From the NCBI RefSeq assembly GCF_001544695.2, contig NZ_FCOM02000015.1, positions 1 through 64,000 on the forward strand: a stretch of 64,000 nt of DNA, written 5' to 3'. The DNA is from Caballeronia arvi (GTDB lineage: Bacteria > Pseudomonadota > Gammaproteobacteria > Burkholderiales > Burkholderiaceae). Numbering within the stretch: the stretch's first letter is position 1; each line of letters begins with the position of its first letter. The notes under the pieces are model-generated. The model was not told the origin of the DNA, did not search any database, and was given only the letters and a program-made list of their open reading frames with translations. Shown one piece after another: positions 18,090 through 26,036 of the stretch. Position numbers and translations under genes: made by a program.

Positions 18090-19382
18090 ATGTCGTCTTC
18101 CAGAACGATGGGCCGCAAGTCAGTGCTGAGCCTCGGCACGATCGCAAAAGTGCTGTTGGTGTTCGCAGCATGTCTCCTTGCGGAGCGTGTGCCGCGCTCT
18201 CTGTACGCTGACTTCCGCGCGAATCCCGCTGATTTGTTCGGCGATTTCAACTACTACTTCTACGCATTCACCACGGTGCTACAGCACCCGGGCGATCTGT
18301 CACGGCTTTACGATCACGAGGCGCTCGTCGCGTTTCTGCAATCGATGGGCGCACGCAACACGGGCGAGGATGTCTTCTTTGGTTACCCGCCGCAGTTCGC
18401 GCTGCTGTTCTCGCCGCTCGCCCATCTGTCGCCGCTGGCGGCCAAAGGTGTGTGGGCGTTCGGCTCCATCGTGCTGTTCGGCACCGGCGTGGCGATGCTC
18501 GCGAAGCTGGCCTATCGCGGAGAAAACAGGGCCGTGCCACTGCTCATTGTAGCGATCGCCCTCCTGAGCCGTCCTCTGCTCGACGACTTCTACCTCGGCC
18601 AGTCGAACGAGTTGCTGTTCTTCCTGATCGTCGCGACGTTCTTCTTCATCGATCGCGGCAACCACTTTCTGGCTGGCCTGTTCCTCGGTACGGCCATCGT
18701 GCTGAAGGTGACACCGCTTGCGATCGCAGGTCTCTTGCTGTTGCGCCGCGAGTGGCGCACGGCGATCGCGACCGCCGTGACTTCCTTGGCGATTACCGCC
18801 TTCACCGCGTGGCAACTGGGCTTCCAGGTGATGTTGCACTACCTCGTCTCGGACATGCCGCGGCTGAATGCGCAGAACCTCCTGCTCGGCGGTGCGCCCG
18901 CGAACAATTCGCTTCGCGGCGCGTTTCAGGCGTTGTCGAAGTTCGCGGGAATGTCACCCTCGCAGTCTGTGCTGGGCGCGATCTGGCTCGTCACTGCGAT
19001 CGTGGTGTGCACGATCGCAGTGGTGCTGGTTTATCGCCAGCATGCTGACCGCCGCATCGACTTCGCCCTCGCCTGCACCACGATGCTCGTCGCCTCGCCG
19101 ATGCTCGAACCGGTGCATCTCGTCGCGTTGCTGATTCCTGTTGCTATTCTGTTTGGCACGACCCTGGAGCGGGCGGAAACGCGTCTCTCGGCGATCGGCC
19201 CACGCGTTGAACTCGTGCTCGCGTCATGTGCGGTGCTGATTCTGTTTTTCAGCGCGCGCAATGTAGGGTATTTCGTCGCGGTATCGATCGTTTATGTGCT
19301 CTGTCTGGGGAGGTACTTTGCGCCAGTGGCTGCGGGGCAGCGAGGGCGCTGGCAAGGGGTTTCGGCGGGAGGGCGGAGTTGA
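18090..19382 (+). CDS. GT87-like polyprenyl-phosphate-sugar-dependent glycosyltransferase (copy 2)
   Basis: 430 residues with about ten membrane segments; start at 18090 after GAGGGTATTCTT. The first periplasmic loop contains DLFGDFNYYFYAFTTVL and a GYPPQFALLFSPLA segment typical of GT87/DUF2029 proteins, and an FYLGQSNELLFFLI segment lies further on. It shares fold and position with copy 1 but little close sequence, so the two probably act on different acceptors or donors. The C-terminus (RGRWQGVSAGGRS) is basic and cytoplasmic. Function is inferred from fold and neighbours only. Confidence 0.72.
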   Translation: MSSSRTMGRKSVLSLGTIAKVLLVFAACLLAERVPRSLYADFRANPADLFGDFNYYFYAFTTVLQHPGDLSRLYDHEALVAFLQSMGARNTGEDVFFGYPPQFALLFSPLAHLSPLAAKGVWAFGSIVLFGTGVAMLAKLAYRGENRAVPLLIVAIALLSRPLLDDFYLGQSNELLFFLIVATFFFIDRGNHFLAGLFLGTAIVLKVTPLAIAGLLLLRREWRTAIATAVTSLAITAFTAWQLGFQVMLHYLVSDMPRLNAQNLLLGGAPANNSLRGAFQALSKFAGMSPSQSVLGAIWLVTAIVVCTIAVVLVYRQHADRRIDFALACTTMLVASPMLEPVHLVALLIPVAILFGTTLERAETRLSAIGPRVELVLASCAVLILFFSARNVGYFVAVSIVYVLCLGRYFAPVAAGQRGRWQGVSAGGRS

Positions 19383-19612
19383 GTGGAGATTGAGTCCGCT
19401 AAGGAATGCGTATCTTCTTTGCCGCCTGATTTTCTCCAAACCTGCACTAGCGAAATTCGCACAGCTCGAACGGGGGGCTGCCTCATAAATCGTTTCCGTC
19501 AGGTTCGTAAGGAATAGTGGCGCGTGCGAGTTGACTCGCATGTCGTCGGCTTTCCAGAAAAGGAAATGTTGCATCGAACTGAGGGCTTCGTGCTTAGCCA
19601 GTCGCTATTCCC

Positions 19613-19840
19613 TCACCCGAAAGATGCACAGCGAAAGGCGTCGAAAATGCTCCTGCGATCAACTCGCGATCGGAAAACACGCCCTATCTTGTCGAGCACG
19701 TACTTCACGGCGAGCTCGACACCGGCGCCGATGAGCACCGAGAGCGGGATGTGCCACGTGCCGGTGTAGAGGCGTGTGCCGAGTTTCCGTGCCCCGATGT
19801 TGGCTAGCGTGGCGAAGGTGCAGAGTAGTGCGAGGTGCAT
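19613..19840 (-). pseudogene. Truncated gtrA-like gene
   Basis: The minus-strand frame starting at 19840 (MHLALLCTFATLANIGARKL) matches the first half of a GtrA-family membrane protein: TLANIG, LSVLIGAGVELAVKYVLDK. The reading then turns into unrelated sequence (IGRVFRSRVDRRSIF) and stops after about 75 residues, where GtrA proteins normally continue to about 130 with two more membrane segments. No other frame downstream restores the family, so the 3' half appears lost or scrambled. It starts 37 bases after the GT-C gene at 19878-21476 and was probably its flippase partner. Confidence 0.7.
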
Positions 19841-19877
19841 GGATCGATGATCTCTTGCCGAGTTCGGCTGCGGCACT

Positions 19878-21476
19878 TTAGCGGCACACGTTGGGCAGCG
19901 CATATAGCTTGTACCCGTTCGGCAATGCGACATCGAGCGGCGTATACCTGGATTCGATGAACTTCATCAGTTCGCCGTATGTGTTCTTCAGCTTCAGACC
20001 CTCCAGTCCGTCGATGGTCGCGTCCGGCGCCAGCAGAATGACCCGTGTGTCCGCGATCGCCCGGATGTGCATCCTTTGAAATTCGATCGACCGGGGATAT
20101 AAGTAGTACATTTCCCAGAACGGCGCTTTCGCATTCAGAAAGGCATAGACGCCGGGAAAATGCGGCGCGGCGAGAAGGCCGTGGCCGTCGACGCCGCATC
20201 GCGCCGCCGCCTGTTTTACGGCAGTAAGCGTTTCCGCCTGATATGCGTAGACCTCGAATGATTTCCCGTCGATGAGGAGATCCGCAACGCTGTGCGGATC
20301 GACTTGCCTCGCCCGGGCGAACTGAAGTGCTGGTTCATAGGGAAGCCAGCAGGCTGCCGCCACAATACCGAAGCAGAGCGGCAGCGCGAGTGACAAGACC
20401 CTGGCCCGTGTGGTCTCGTGCAGCGCGAATGCGCCAGCAAAAACGGCGACGAACGCGGGTAGCAATCCATTCGCGATGTGACCGAAATCGGCACGATCGA
20501 ACGATTGATACAGATAGGCAATCCCGGCAATGCAACCGGCGGCGGTCAACGCGGCCGGTGGGAACCAGGCCGTCGCCCGGCGTCGCTCAATCACGGTACA
20601 AATGAGTCCGGCGGCGTAGTACAGCGGCACCAGCACACACGCGATGCTAATGGCAATGCGCTGCGCCGCGTCGATCCATTCGATCCCGGCAATGCTGATG
20701 CGCCAGGGAAACGGGATAGGCAGTCGCAACTGCCAATGCGGCAGGAACAGTACCGACTCGACGAAGGCGGACCACATGCCCGGCACAAATGCAAGCAACA
20801 GCAGCATCGGCGCGTAACCGACCACGACGCCCGCGGAGTAGTAAGCCGCCGATTTGAGGGCGGACGCCGGACTGCGCGTCAAGACGACGACGAGACCGGA
20901 TATCAGGGCACCCCCGACGAAATAGACGCCAGAATTGCGACCGATGAATGCCGCCAACCCTGTCAGGATTCCGAATATCATCCACCTCCGCGCGCTGGTC
21001 GATTTGACCAGAACGTAGAACACGCATGCCACCAGAATCAGTGAAAGCGATTGCTCGTACACCTTGTGGCGCGGATACCCAAGCGCCATGGTAAGCAGTA
21101 TCGCCGCAGACAGCCGCCAACCGAATCGCATGCCGCTCGTGCACATGGCCAGCCAGACAGCCGCAAGTCCCAACGCGCCGAAAGCGGCATTGGCGACGAG
21201 CAGTTCGTGAAGGCCGTCGCGTCCTAGCAAATGAAAGAAAACGCTAACCCAGTAATACCGGCCCGGGTCGTATCCGTAGTAATCGCGAAGAGGGACGCCT
21301 CCTAGTGACGTGCGCTGCGAGTCGTACCACAGCAACCCTTCGTCCGCCCAGCCGAACCCATAGCGATGCTGGAGAAGAAATGCCAGGCCGCAGAGCAGGA
21401 TGGCGCCGCCGACAGACTCGAAAACGGACGATGAGAACGGCCTGGAGGAGCGGACGCCATTTCGTGAAGACAGCAT
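19878..21476 (-). CDS. GT-C membrane glycosyltransferase (GT39/ArnT-like)
   Basis: 532 residues with about eleven membrane segments and a soluble C-terminal part of about 130 residues. The first periplasmic loop carries WADEGLLWYDSQRTSLGG and PLRDYYGYDPGRYYW. The acidic DE pair is the hallmark of GT-C enzymes that use polyprenyl-phosphate sugars, such as ArnT and protein mannosyltransferases. It probably modifies lipopolysaccharide or another surface glycan in the periplasm. The broken gtrA after it and the gtr set across the divergent junction place it in a glycan-decoration region. Its stop is TAA at 19878; the next plus-strand gene begins about 200 bases from its start. Confidence 0.72.
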   Translation of the reverse strand: MLSSRNGVRSSRPFSSSVFESVGGAILLCGLAFLLQHRYGFGWADEGLLWYDSQRTSLGGVPLRDYYGYDPGRYYWVSVFFHLLGRDGLHELLVANAAFGALGLAAVWLAMCTSGMRFGWRLSAAILLTMALGYPRHKVYEQSLSLILVACVFYVLVKSTSARRWMIFGILTGLAAFIGRNSGVYFVGGALISGLVVVLTRSPASALKSAAYYSAGVVVGYAPMLLLLAFVPGMWSAFVESVLFLPHWQLRLPIPFPWRISIAGIEWIDAAQRIAISIACVLVPLYYAAGLICTVIERRRATAWFPPAALTAAGCIAGIAYLYQSFDRADFGHIANGLLPAFVAVFAGAFALHETTRARVLSLALPLCFGIVAAACWLPYEPALQFARARQVDPHSVADLLIDGKSFEVYAYQAETLTAVKQAAARCGVDGHGLLAAPHFPGVYAFLNAKAPFWEMYYLYPRSIEFQRMHIRAIADTRVILLAPDATIDGLEGLKLKNTYGELMKFIESRYTPLDVALPNGYKLYALPNVCR

Positions 21477-21679
21477 AGGAAGATTTGATCTTGGACGCGT
21501 GCGATGGGAACCCCATTCTACATTTCACCGTCTCATCGCCGAGCCTGCGGCCACAAGACTACATCACCGTGGCGAATATCAAGCATGCCGGCGCCATGTT
21601 ATATTTTCGGGATATTCCACGGCATCACATTGATGCGACGTCGATCAATGGCGACAGCGGTCACTGGCACATCACTGCT

Positions 21680-22414
21680 ATGACCTCCATCAGTATTGAG
21701 CGGCACTTCTCATACGACATGGACAAGGCAGAATTCGATACCTTCGCAGATGAATATCAGTCGCTACATGCGCAGAACATCTCCGTGTCAGGCGAAACAC
21801 CGGCTTTTTTCGCCGAGTACAAGCTGAAAGACATTTCGGATGAAATGAACCGCCGCGGCATAGCTGTGCGGCGACTTCTCGATTTCGGCGCGGGAGTCGG
21901 AAACTCGGTTCCATGGGCACGCAAGTACCTTCCCGAAGCGAATATCACCTGCGCGGATGTTTCAGAACGGTCGCTTGAAATTGCCGCCGGCCGCTTTCCC
22001 GGCGAGGCAACATTTGCTCCCATCCGGGGTGCGAAACTTCCTTTCGCCTCCGCGAGCTTCGACACGGCGTACGCTATGTGCGTCTTTCACCATATCGTGC
22101 ACGAAGAGCACCATCAGGCACTCGTCGAACTGCATCGTGTGCTCGAGCCGGGCGGAACACTTGTCGTCTTCGAGCACAACCCGCTCAATCCATTGACGGT
22201 CAAAGCGGTAAACACCTGCGAATTCGACGCAAACGCGAAACTCATCACTGCGCGCAAGATGAAACAGGCCTGTCTCGACGCAGGTTTCGAGAAAGTCCAC
22301 GTGCAGTATCGTATCTTCTTCCCCCACATGTTGGCCGTGCTGAGGCCGCTCGAGAGATACATGACGGACATTCCCCTTGGTGCGCAATACGCAGTGTATG
22401 CGACGAAAACGTAA
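21680..22414 (+). CDS. SAM-dependent methyltransferase (class I)
   Basis: About 244 residues from MTSISIERHF; a later ATG at 21719 (MDKAEFDTFADEY) is equally plausible and none has a clear ribosome binding site. The frame is open to 21485, but the earlier part looks non-coding. Motif I is LLDFGAGVGNSVPWARKYLP; further motifs are ITCADVSERSLEIA, FASASFDTAYAMCVFHHI and VLEPGGTLVVFEHNP. Placed directly before gtrA-gtrB, it may methylate a glycan or a lipid-linked sugar. Substrate unknown. Confidence 0.75.
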   Translation: MTSISIERHFSYDMDKAEFDTFADEYQSLHAQNISVSGETPAFFAEYKLKDISDEMNRRGIAVRRLLDFGAGVGNSVPWARKYLPEANITCADVSERSLEIAAGRFPGEATFAPIRGAKLPFASASFDTAYAMCVFHHIVHEEHHQALVELHRVLEPGGTLVVFEHNPLNPLTVKAVNTCEFDANAKLITARKMKQACLDAGFEKVHVQYRIFFPHMLAVLRPLERYMTDIPLGAQYAVYATKT

Positions 22415-22483
22415 GGCAAGCATTTGCATGCCGCTCGTCGGCGCCTCGCGCCCCGCTCCTCCGCCACCTCGTCGCGTCCCCTC

Positions 22484-22885
22484 ATGATCACGGAAGCGGT
22501 CAGCACCCGCATGCAACTGCTGAGGTATCTCATTGTCGGTGGGCTGAACACGCTGGGCGCCGGCGCGATCATATTCACATTGCAGGCTGCCGGGGTCGCG
22601 CCTCTGCTCGCTAATCTCGCCGGCTACGCGATCGGCATCGCGGCGAGCTTTCTGGTGAACAGCCGAATCACGTTCAATGTAGAGTCAAACCGCGGCACCG
22701 CCATGCGGTTTCTCATCGTCACCGGCATCTCGTATCTGGCGAATGTCGCCGTGGTGTTCGTCGTGCTACGCCTGAGCGGTGCTCCGTATCTCGCACAGGC
22801 GTGCGGCATACCGGTCTACACGATCGTAGGTTTTTTGGGAAACAAGTACTGGGCTCTCAAGCCTGGCATCGACAATGAAAGCTGA
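22484..22885 (+). CDS. gtrA: GtrA-family membrane protein (lipid-linked sugar flippase candidate)
   Basis: 133 residues with four hydrophobic segments, the normal GtrA size. Typical blocks: LRYLIVGGLNTLGAGAIIF, GIAASFLVNSRITFNV and GNKYWAL near the C-terminus. GtrA proteins are believed to flip polyprenyl-phosphate sugars made by GtrB to the periplasm. It overlaps the ATG of the gtrB-like gene by 11 bases, the arrangement of serotype-converting gtr operons. A start at MQLLRYL (22511) is also possible. Confidence 0.88.
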   Translation: MITEAVSTRMQLLRYLIVGGLNTLGAGAIIFTLQAAGVAPLLANLAGYAIGIAASFLVNSRITFNVESNRGTAMRFLIVTGISYLANVAVVFVVLRLSGAPYLAQACGIPVYTIVGFLGNKYWALKPGIDNES

Positions 22886-23813
22886 CCTGACACTCGTCGT
22901 TCCGTGCTTCAACGAGGCCGACGCACTCGCGCGCACCATCGCGACGCTAACCGGCATTCTCGCCGATCTCGTGGCCAGGGAGAAGATCGGGGCCAGCAGC
23001 AAAGCCCTATTCGTGGACGACGGCAGCTTCGACGCGACGTGGGATCTGATCGCCGCTGCATCGCTCGACAGTTCGATGGTGTCAGGCATCAAGTTATCGC
23101 GCAATGTCGGACATCAGAACGCACTGCTCGCCGGCCTGCAGCACGTGCGCACGGAAATGTCGATCTCCATCGACGCCGATTTGCAGGACGACGTATCCGC
23201 GATCGAAAGCATGGTCGATCGATATCACGAAGGCTTCCAGGTCGTGTACGGCGTGCGCAACAATCGCGATTCGGACCGCCCCTTCAAGCGCTGGACCGCC
23301 CGGCTGTTCTATCGTCTCATGACCCGCCTCGGCGTCGATTCGGTGGAGAATCACGCGGACTTCCGTTTGCTGGGCGCGCCCGCGCTCCGGGCACTACTCT
23401 CGTTCGGAGAGGTTAATGCCTACGTGCGTGGGCTCGTGCCGCTGGTCGGGTACAAAACCACGTGCGTATATTATCGACGCCTCGAACGCGAATTGGGCGA
23501 ATCGAAGTACTCGTTGTCTAAAATGTTTTCCCTTGCCGCGCGCGGCATCACGTCTTTCTCCGTGATTCCCTTGCGAATCATCGCCGTATTCGGTTTTATC
23601 GTTTCGATCTTTTCGGGCGTTCTCTCCATTGGCGTAATTCTGGCCAAGCTGTTTGGCAATCCAATGCAGGGTTGGGCTTCCACCACGCTCATCATCTTCT
23701 TCATGGGTGGTATCCAGATGCTCGCGCTCGGCATCGTTGGAGAGTACGTAGGCTGTATTTATCTCGAAGTCAAAAACCGCCCACGCTATTTCGTCGAAGC
23801 CACGACGGAATAA
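22875..23813 (+). CDS. gtrB: GtrB-like polyprenyl-phosphate glycosyltransferase (GT2)
   Basis: 312 residues. A GT-A catalytic domain shows LVVPCFNEADAL, VDDGSFDAT, ISIDADLQDD (the metal-binding Asp pair) and LSRNVGHQNALLAGLQ. It is followed by two C-terminal membrane helices (about 233-255 and 268-290), as in GtrB and DPM1-type synthases. The expected reaction moves a hexose from UDP or GDP onto polyprenyl phosphate on the cytoplasmic face. It sits between gtrA and a large GT-C gene, so its product is probably flipped by GtrA and used by that enzyme. The sugar cannot be predicted. Confidence 0.9.
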   Translation: MKADLTLVVPCFNEADALARTIATLTGILADLVAREKIGASSKALFVDDGSFDATWDLIAAASLDSSMVSGIKLSRNVGHQNALLAGLQHVRTEMSISIDADLQDDVSAIESMVDRYHEGFQVVYGVRNNRDSDRPFKRWTARLFYRLMTRLGVDSVENHADFRLLGAPALRALLSFGEVNAYVRGLVPLVGYKTTCVYYRRLERELGESKYSLSKMFSLAARGITSFSVIPLRIIAVFGFIVSIFSGVLSIGVILAKLFGNPMQGWASTTLIIFFMGGIQMLALGIVGEYVGCIYLEVKNRPRYFVEATTE

Positions 23814-23843
23814 GTTAGCGGGCGCCCGCACCGCACTGGAACG

Positions 23844-25928
23844 ATGTACTTGCGACCATTTAAAACCCAAACTCAAACCCAGGCTTTTTGGATGTTTCTG
23901 TGTCTGGCCATCACACTGGCCGCCTTCGCGTATCTCTATGTCACGCGTGAACACTTCATCTACGTCTGGGACTGGAACGGATACTTCAGCGTCGCTCGGA
24001 TTTTCTGCGAGGCGCTCAAAACCAGCCCTGTCGATGCGCTTAAGATGCTTGGCGAGAGTCTGAAGGGTGAATACAACTTGTTCTTCGCCGTGCCCATCTC
24101 CGCACTGTTCGGGTGGGACACCGAATCTCGTCCGCTTTTCATCGTGGCGCTGGCGGCGCTTTATCTTTCGACCGCTTGCACTGTGATCGGACTGGCGATG
24201 CGGAAGGCGTTTCCGCAGTTTGGCGCGCGCGGCATGTGGTGTGCGGCGCTGCTCTATTCGATCGTTCCGCCGGCGTGGGAAGCGACCATGCGCGGCTTCC
24301 CCGACACCATGGGCGTCACATGCGTCTTCGCGGCGCTGTACGCTTTGATGTCCGATACTCAACTTAAGCAAACCCGGACGATCCTTTGGACAGCGTTCTG
24401 GCTGGCGGCGGCGATGGCGATCCGCCGACATCTGGCGTACGCGGCGATCGCGGTGCATCTCACTGCGGCCATCTCGGTGTATGCCGGCGCCCTGACGAAC
24501 TGGCGATACGGAAGTACCTTGCCCAACTTCGCACCGCTGGTCCGCGCGGCGCTTCGCCCGGCTTGGCTCGCACTGAGTTCCCTACTCTTCCTCGTCATAC
24601 TCGACCCGTATCTCATCCTCAACGTAATACAGAACGACTATAGTTCGCTGTATGCCTCGTACCAGAAGACGCCACTTGAACTGGCTTCGTATTACTTCCA
24701 TGACGTTGTGGGACCGGCGTTCTTCGCCGTGGGCCTGCTGGGTTGCGTGATAGGAATCATCGCTGGAGCACGCCGGCTCGACGGACGATTCGTCCTCGGC
24801 GTCTATGCGATCTCTTGGTTACTCACCTGGTTGACGCTCGCCCGGCAAACCGGAATTCATCAAGCGATTGTCGGGCTGCCGCTCGTTCCGATCTTCGGCT
24901 TCTTCGCTATCTTTTCCGCATTGCGGTCATGGCACCGCGACCGCCTCGCCAAAGCATTCGTCATCATCGCCGGCCTGTACACGCTCGCCAATGCAACACT
25001 GATTTACGGCACGGCGGTGAACCTGAACAAATACGTGCACGCTCGGCTCCCGATCTTCAGTCGTTACGCCGGCCCGCTCAGACGTGACGACTTCCCATCG
25101 CTGCGGGCGATGATCGACGAACTTCGCAGCGGACGTCAACCGACGCTCGTCGCGGCATCGAGTACGACGTTGAATTTTGATATCGTGGCGCAAGGCGAAA
25201 AGCGCTTCTACAAAACGCCCGAAATCAAGCTGGCCGTCGAAGTCAATCCTCAAATAGATTCCCGAGATCCACTTCCGATCGAGTCCTTGCTCGGCGCTAA
25301 TCAAATCGTTTCAGTAACTCCGTTTCAGCACCACATCGACGCGGACCGGCAACAGGTCGTGAAGAGTATCAACGACGAGGTCGCGAGTGGTATCGCGAGC
25401 GCCGATTTCGCGCCCGTGCGCAAACACTATCCGCTCGAGCAAGGCGCCGTTGCGACCGTCTACCGTCGCGTCCGGCAGACGCCCCTTTCCGATGCCGTAT
25501 CGATTCTGCAAAACATGAGCCGGAGCATTCCTGCAACCAACAAGAAATATCGGGACTACTGGTACGTTGCTCCGCACGGCGCACAGGTTGGATTTACTTG
25601 GGAAACGGACGGCAGCCGCGATGCATACATGTTCGTTCCGCCGGGGGAGACGAGCCTGACCTTGCTTCGGAAGACCACAAACCCCATTACCTGGTCGGCA
25701 CATATTGCGGTCGGCGACGATACCTGCAGGGGTATAACGCTCTCCGTTGGAACGCAGCACCAGCTCGCGCTCACGGCAGGGCAAAACACGTCGCTCGACG
25801 TGCTCGCTTCGCCAGACCAAGCTGAATTTGTCACAGTTCGCGTGGCCAACAATGGGACACTGCCTTGCCATATCGACCTGACGCACATGCGCACGAGCGA
25901 AACCGCGAACAGCGCTTCCGCGAACTGA
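23844..25928 (+). CDS. GtrC-like large membrane glycosyltransferase (GT-C)
   Basis: 694 residues: about ten to twelve membrane segments in the first 410, then a periplasmic domain of about 280 residues. The first loop has REHFIYVWDWNGYFSVARIF, giving an acidic residue soon after the first helix as in GT-C enzymes, and GFPDTMGVTCVFAALY follows. In gtr operons the third gene, GtrC, is the serotype-specific transferase and is not conserved between strains; the position here fits. The C-terminal domain (ETDGSRDAYMFVPPGETSLT and after) looks beta-rich and may bind glycan. Function inferred from order and fold. Confidence 0.72.
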   Translation: MYLRPFKTQTQTQAFWMFLCLAITLAAFAYLYVTREHFIYVWDWNGYFSVARIFCEALKTSPVDALKMLGESLKGEYNLFFAVPISALFGWDTESRPLFIVALAALYLSTACTVIGLAMRKAFPQFGARGMWCAALLYSIVPPAWEATMRGFPDTMGVTCVFAALYALMSDTQLKQTRTILWTAFWLAAAMAIRRHLAYAAIAVHLTAAISVYAGALTNWRYGSTLPNFAPLVRAALRPAWLALSSLLFLVILDPYLILNVIQNDYSSLYASYQKTPLELASYYFHDVVGPAFFAVGLLGCVIGIIAGARRLDGRFVLGVYAISWLLTWLTLARQTGIHQAIVGLPLVPIFGFFAIFSALRSWHRDRLAKAFVIIAGLYTLANATLIYGTAVNLNKYVHARLPIFSRYAGPLRRDDFPSLRAMIDELRSGRQPTLVAASSTTLNFDIVAQGEKRFYKTPEIKLAVEVNPQIDSRDPLPIESLLGANQIVSVTPFQHHIDADRQQVVKSINDEVASGIASADFAPVRKHYPLEQGAVATVYRRVRQTPLSDAVSILQNMSRSIPATNKKYRDYWYVAPHGAQVGFTWETDGSRDAYMFVPPGETSLTLLRKTTNPITWSAHIAVGDDTCRGITLSVGTQHQLALTAGQNTSLDVLASPDQAEFVTVRVANNGTLPCHIDLTHMRTSETANSASAN

Positions 25929-25960
25929 GACGTTGCGACGCTGTTCCCTGCACTCGTTAA

Positions 25961-25996
25961 CTCGATGCTTGCGCCGCGCGCAGCATAAGCATCGAG
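25961..25996. terminator. Stem-loop between convergent genes
   Basis: CTCGATGCTT and AAGCATCGAG form a 10-base-pair stem, with a smaller GCGC/GCGC hairpin inside the loop. It lies between the stops of the GtrC-like gene and the convergent methyltransferase gene. There is no T-tract on either side, so it may be a transcript end or RNA-stability element rather than a canonical intrinsic terminator. Confidence 0.4.
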
Positions 25997-26036
25997 TGGA
26001 GCCCTCCCGGAAGGAGCCTCCGCCGGCGCAGAAGCC

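Noticed and set aside
19383..19612. Possible continuation of the gtrA-like gene in another frame
   Set aside because: I translated the minus-strand frames through this stretch; none gives the expected second half of GtrA, so it is treated as lost rather than frameshifted.
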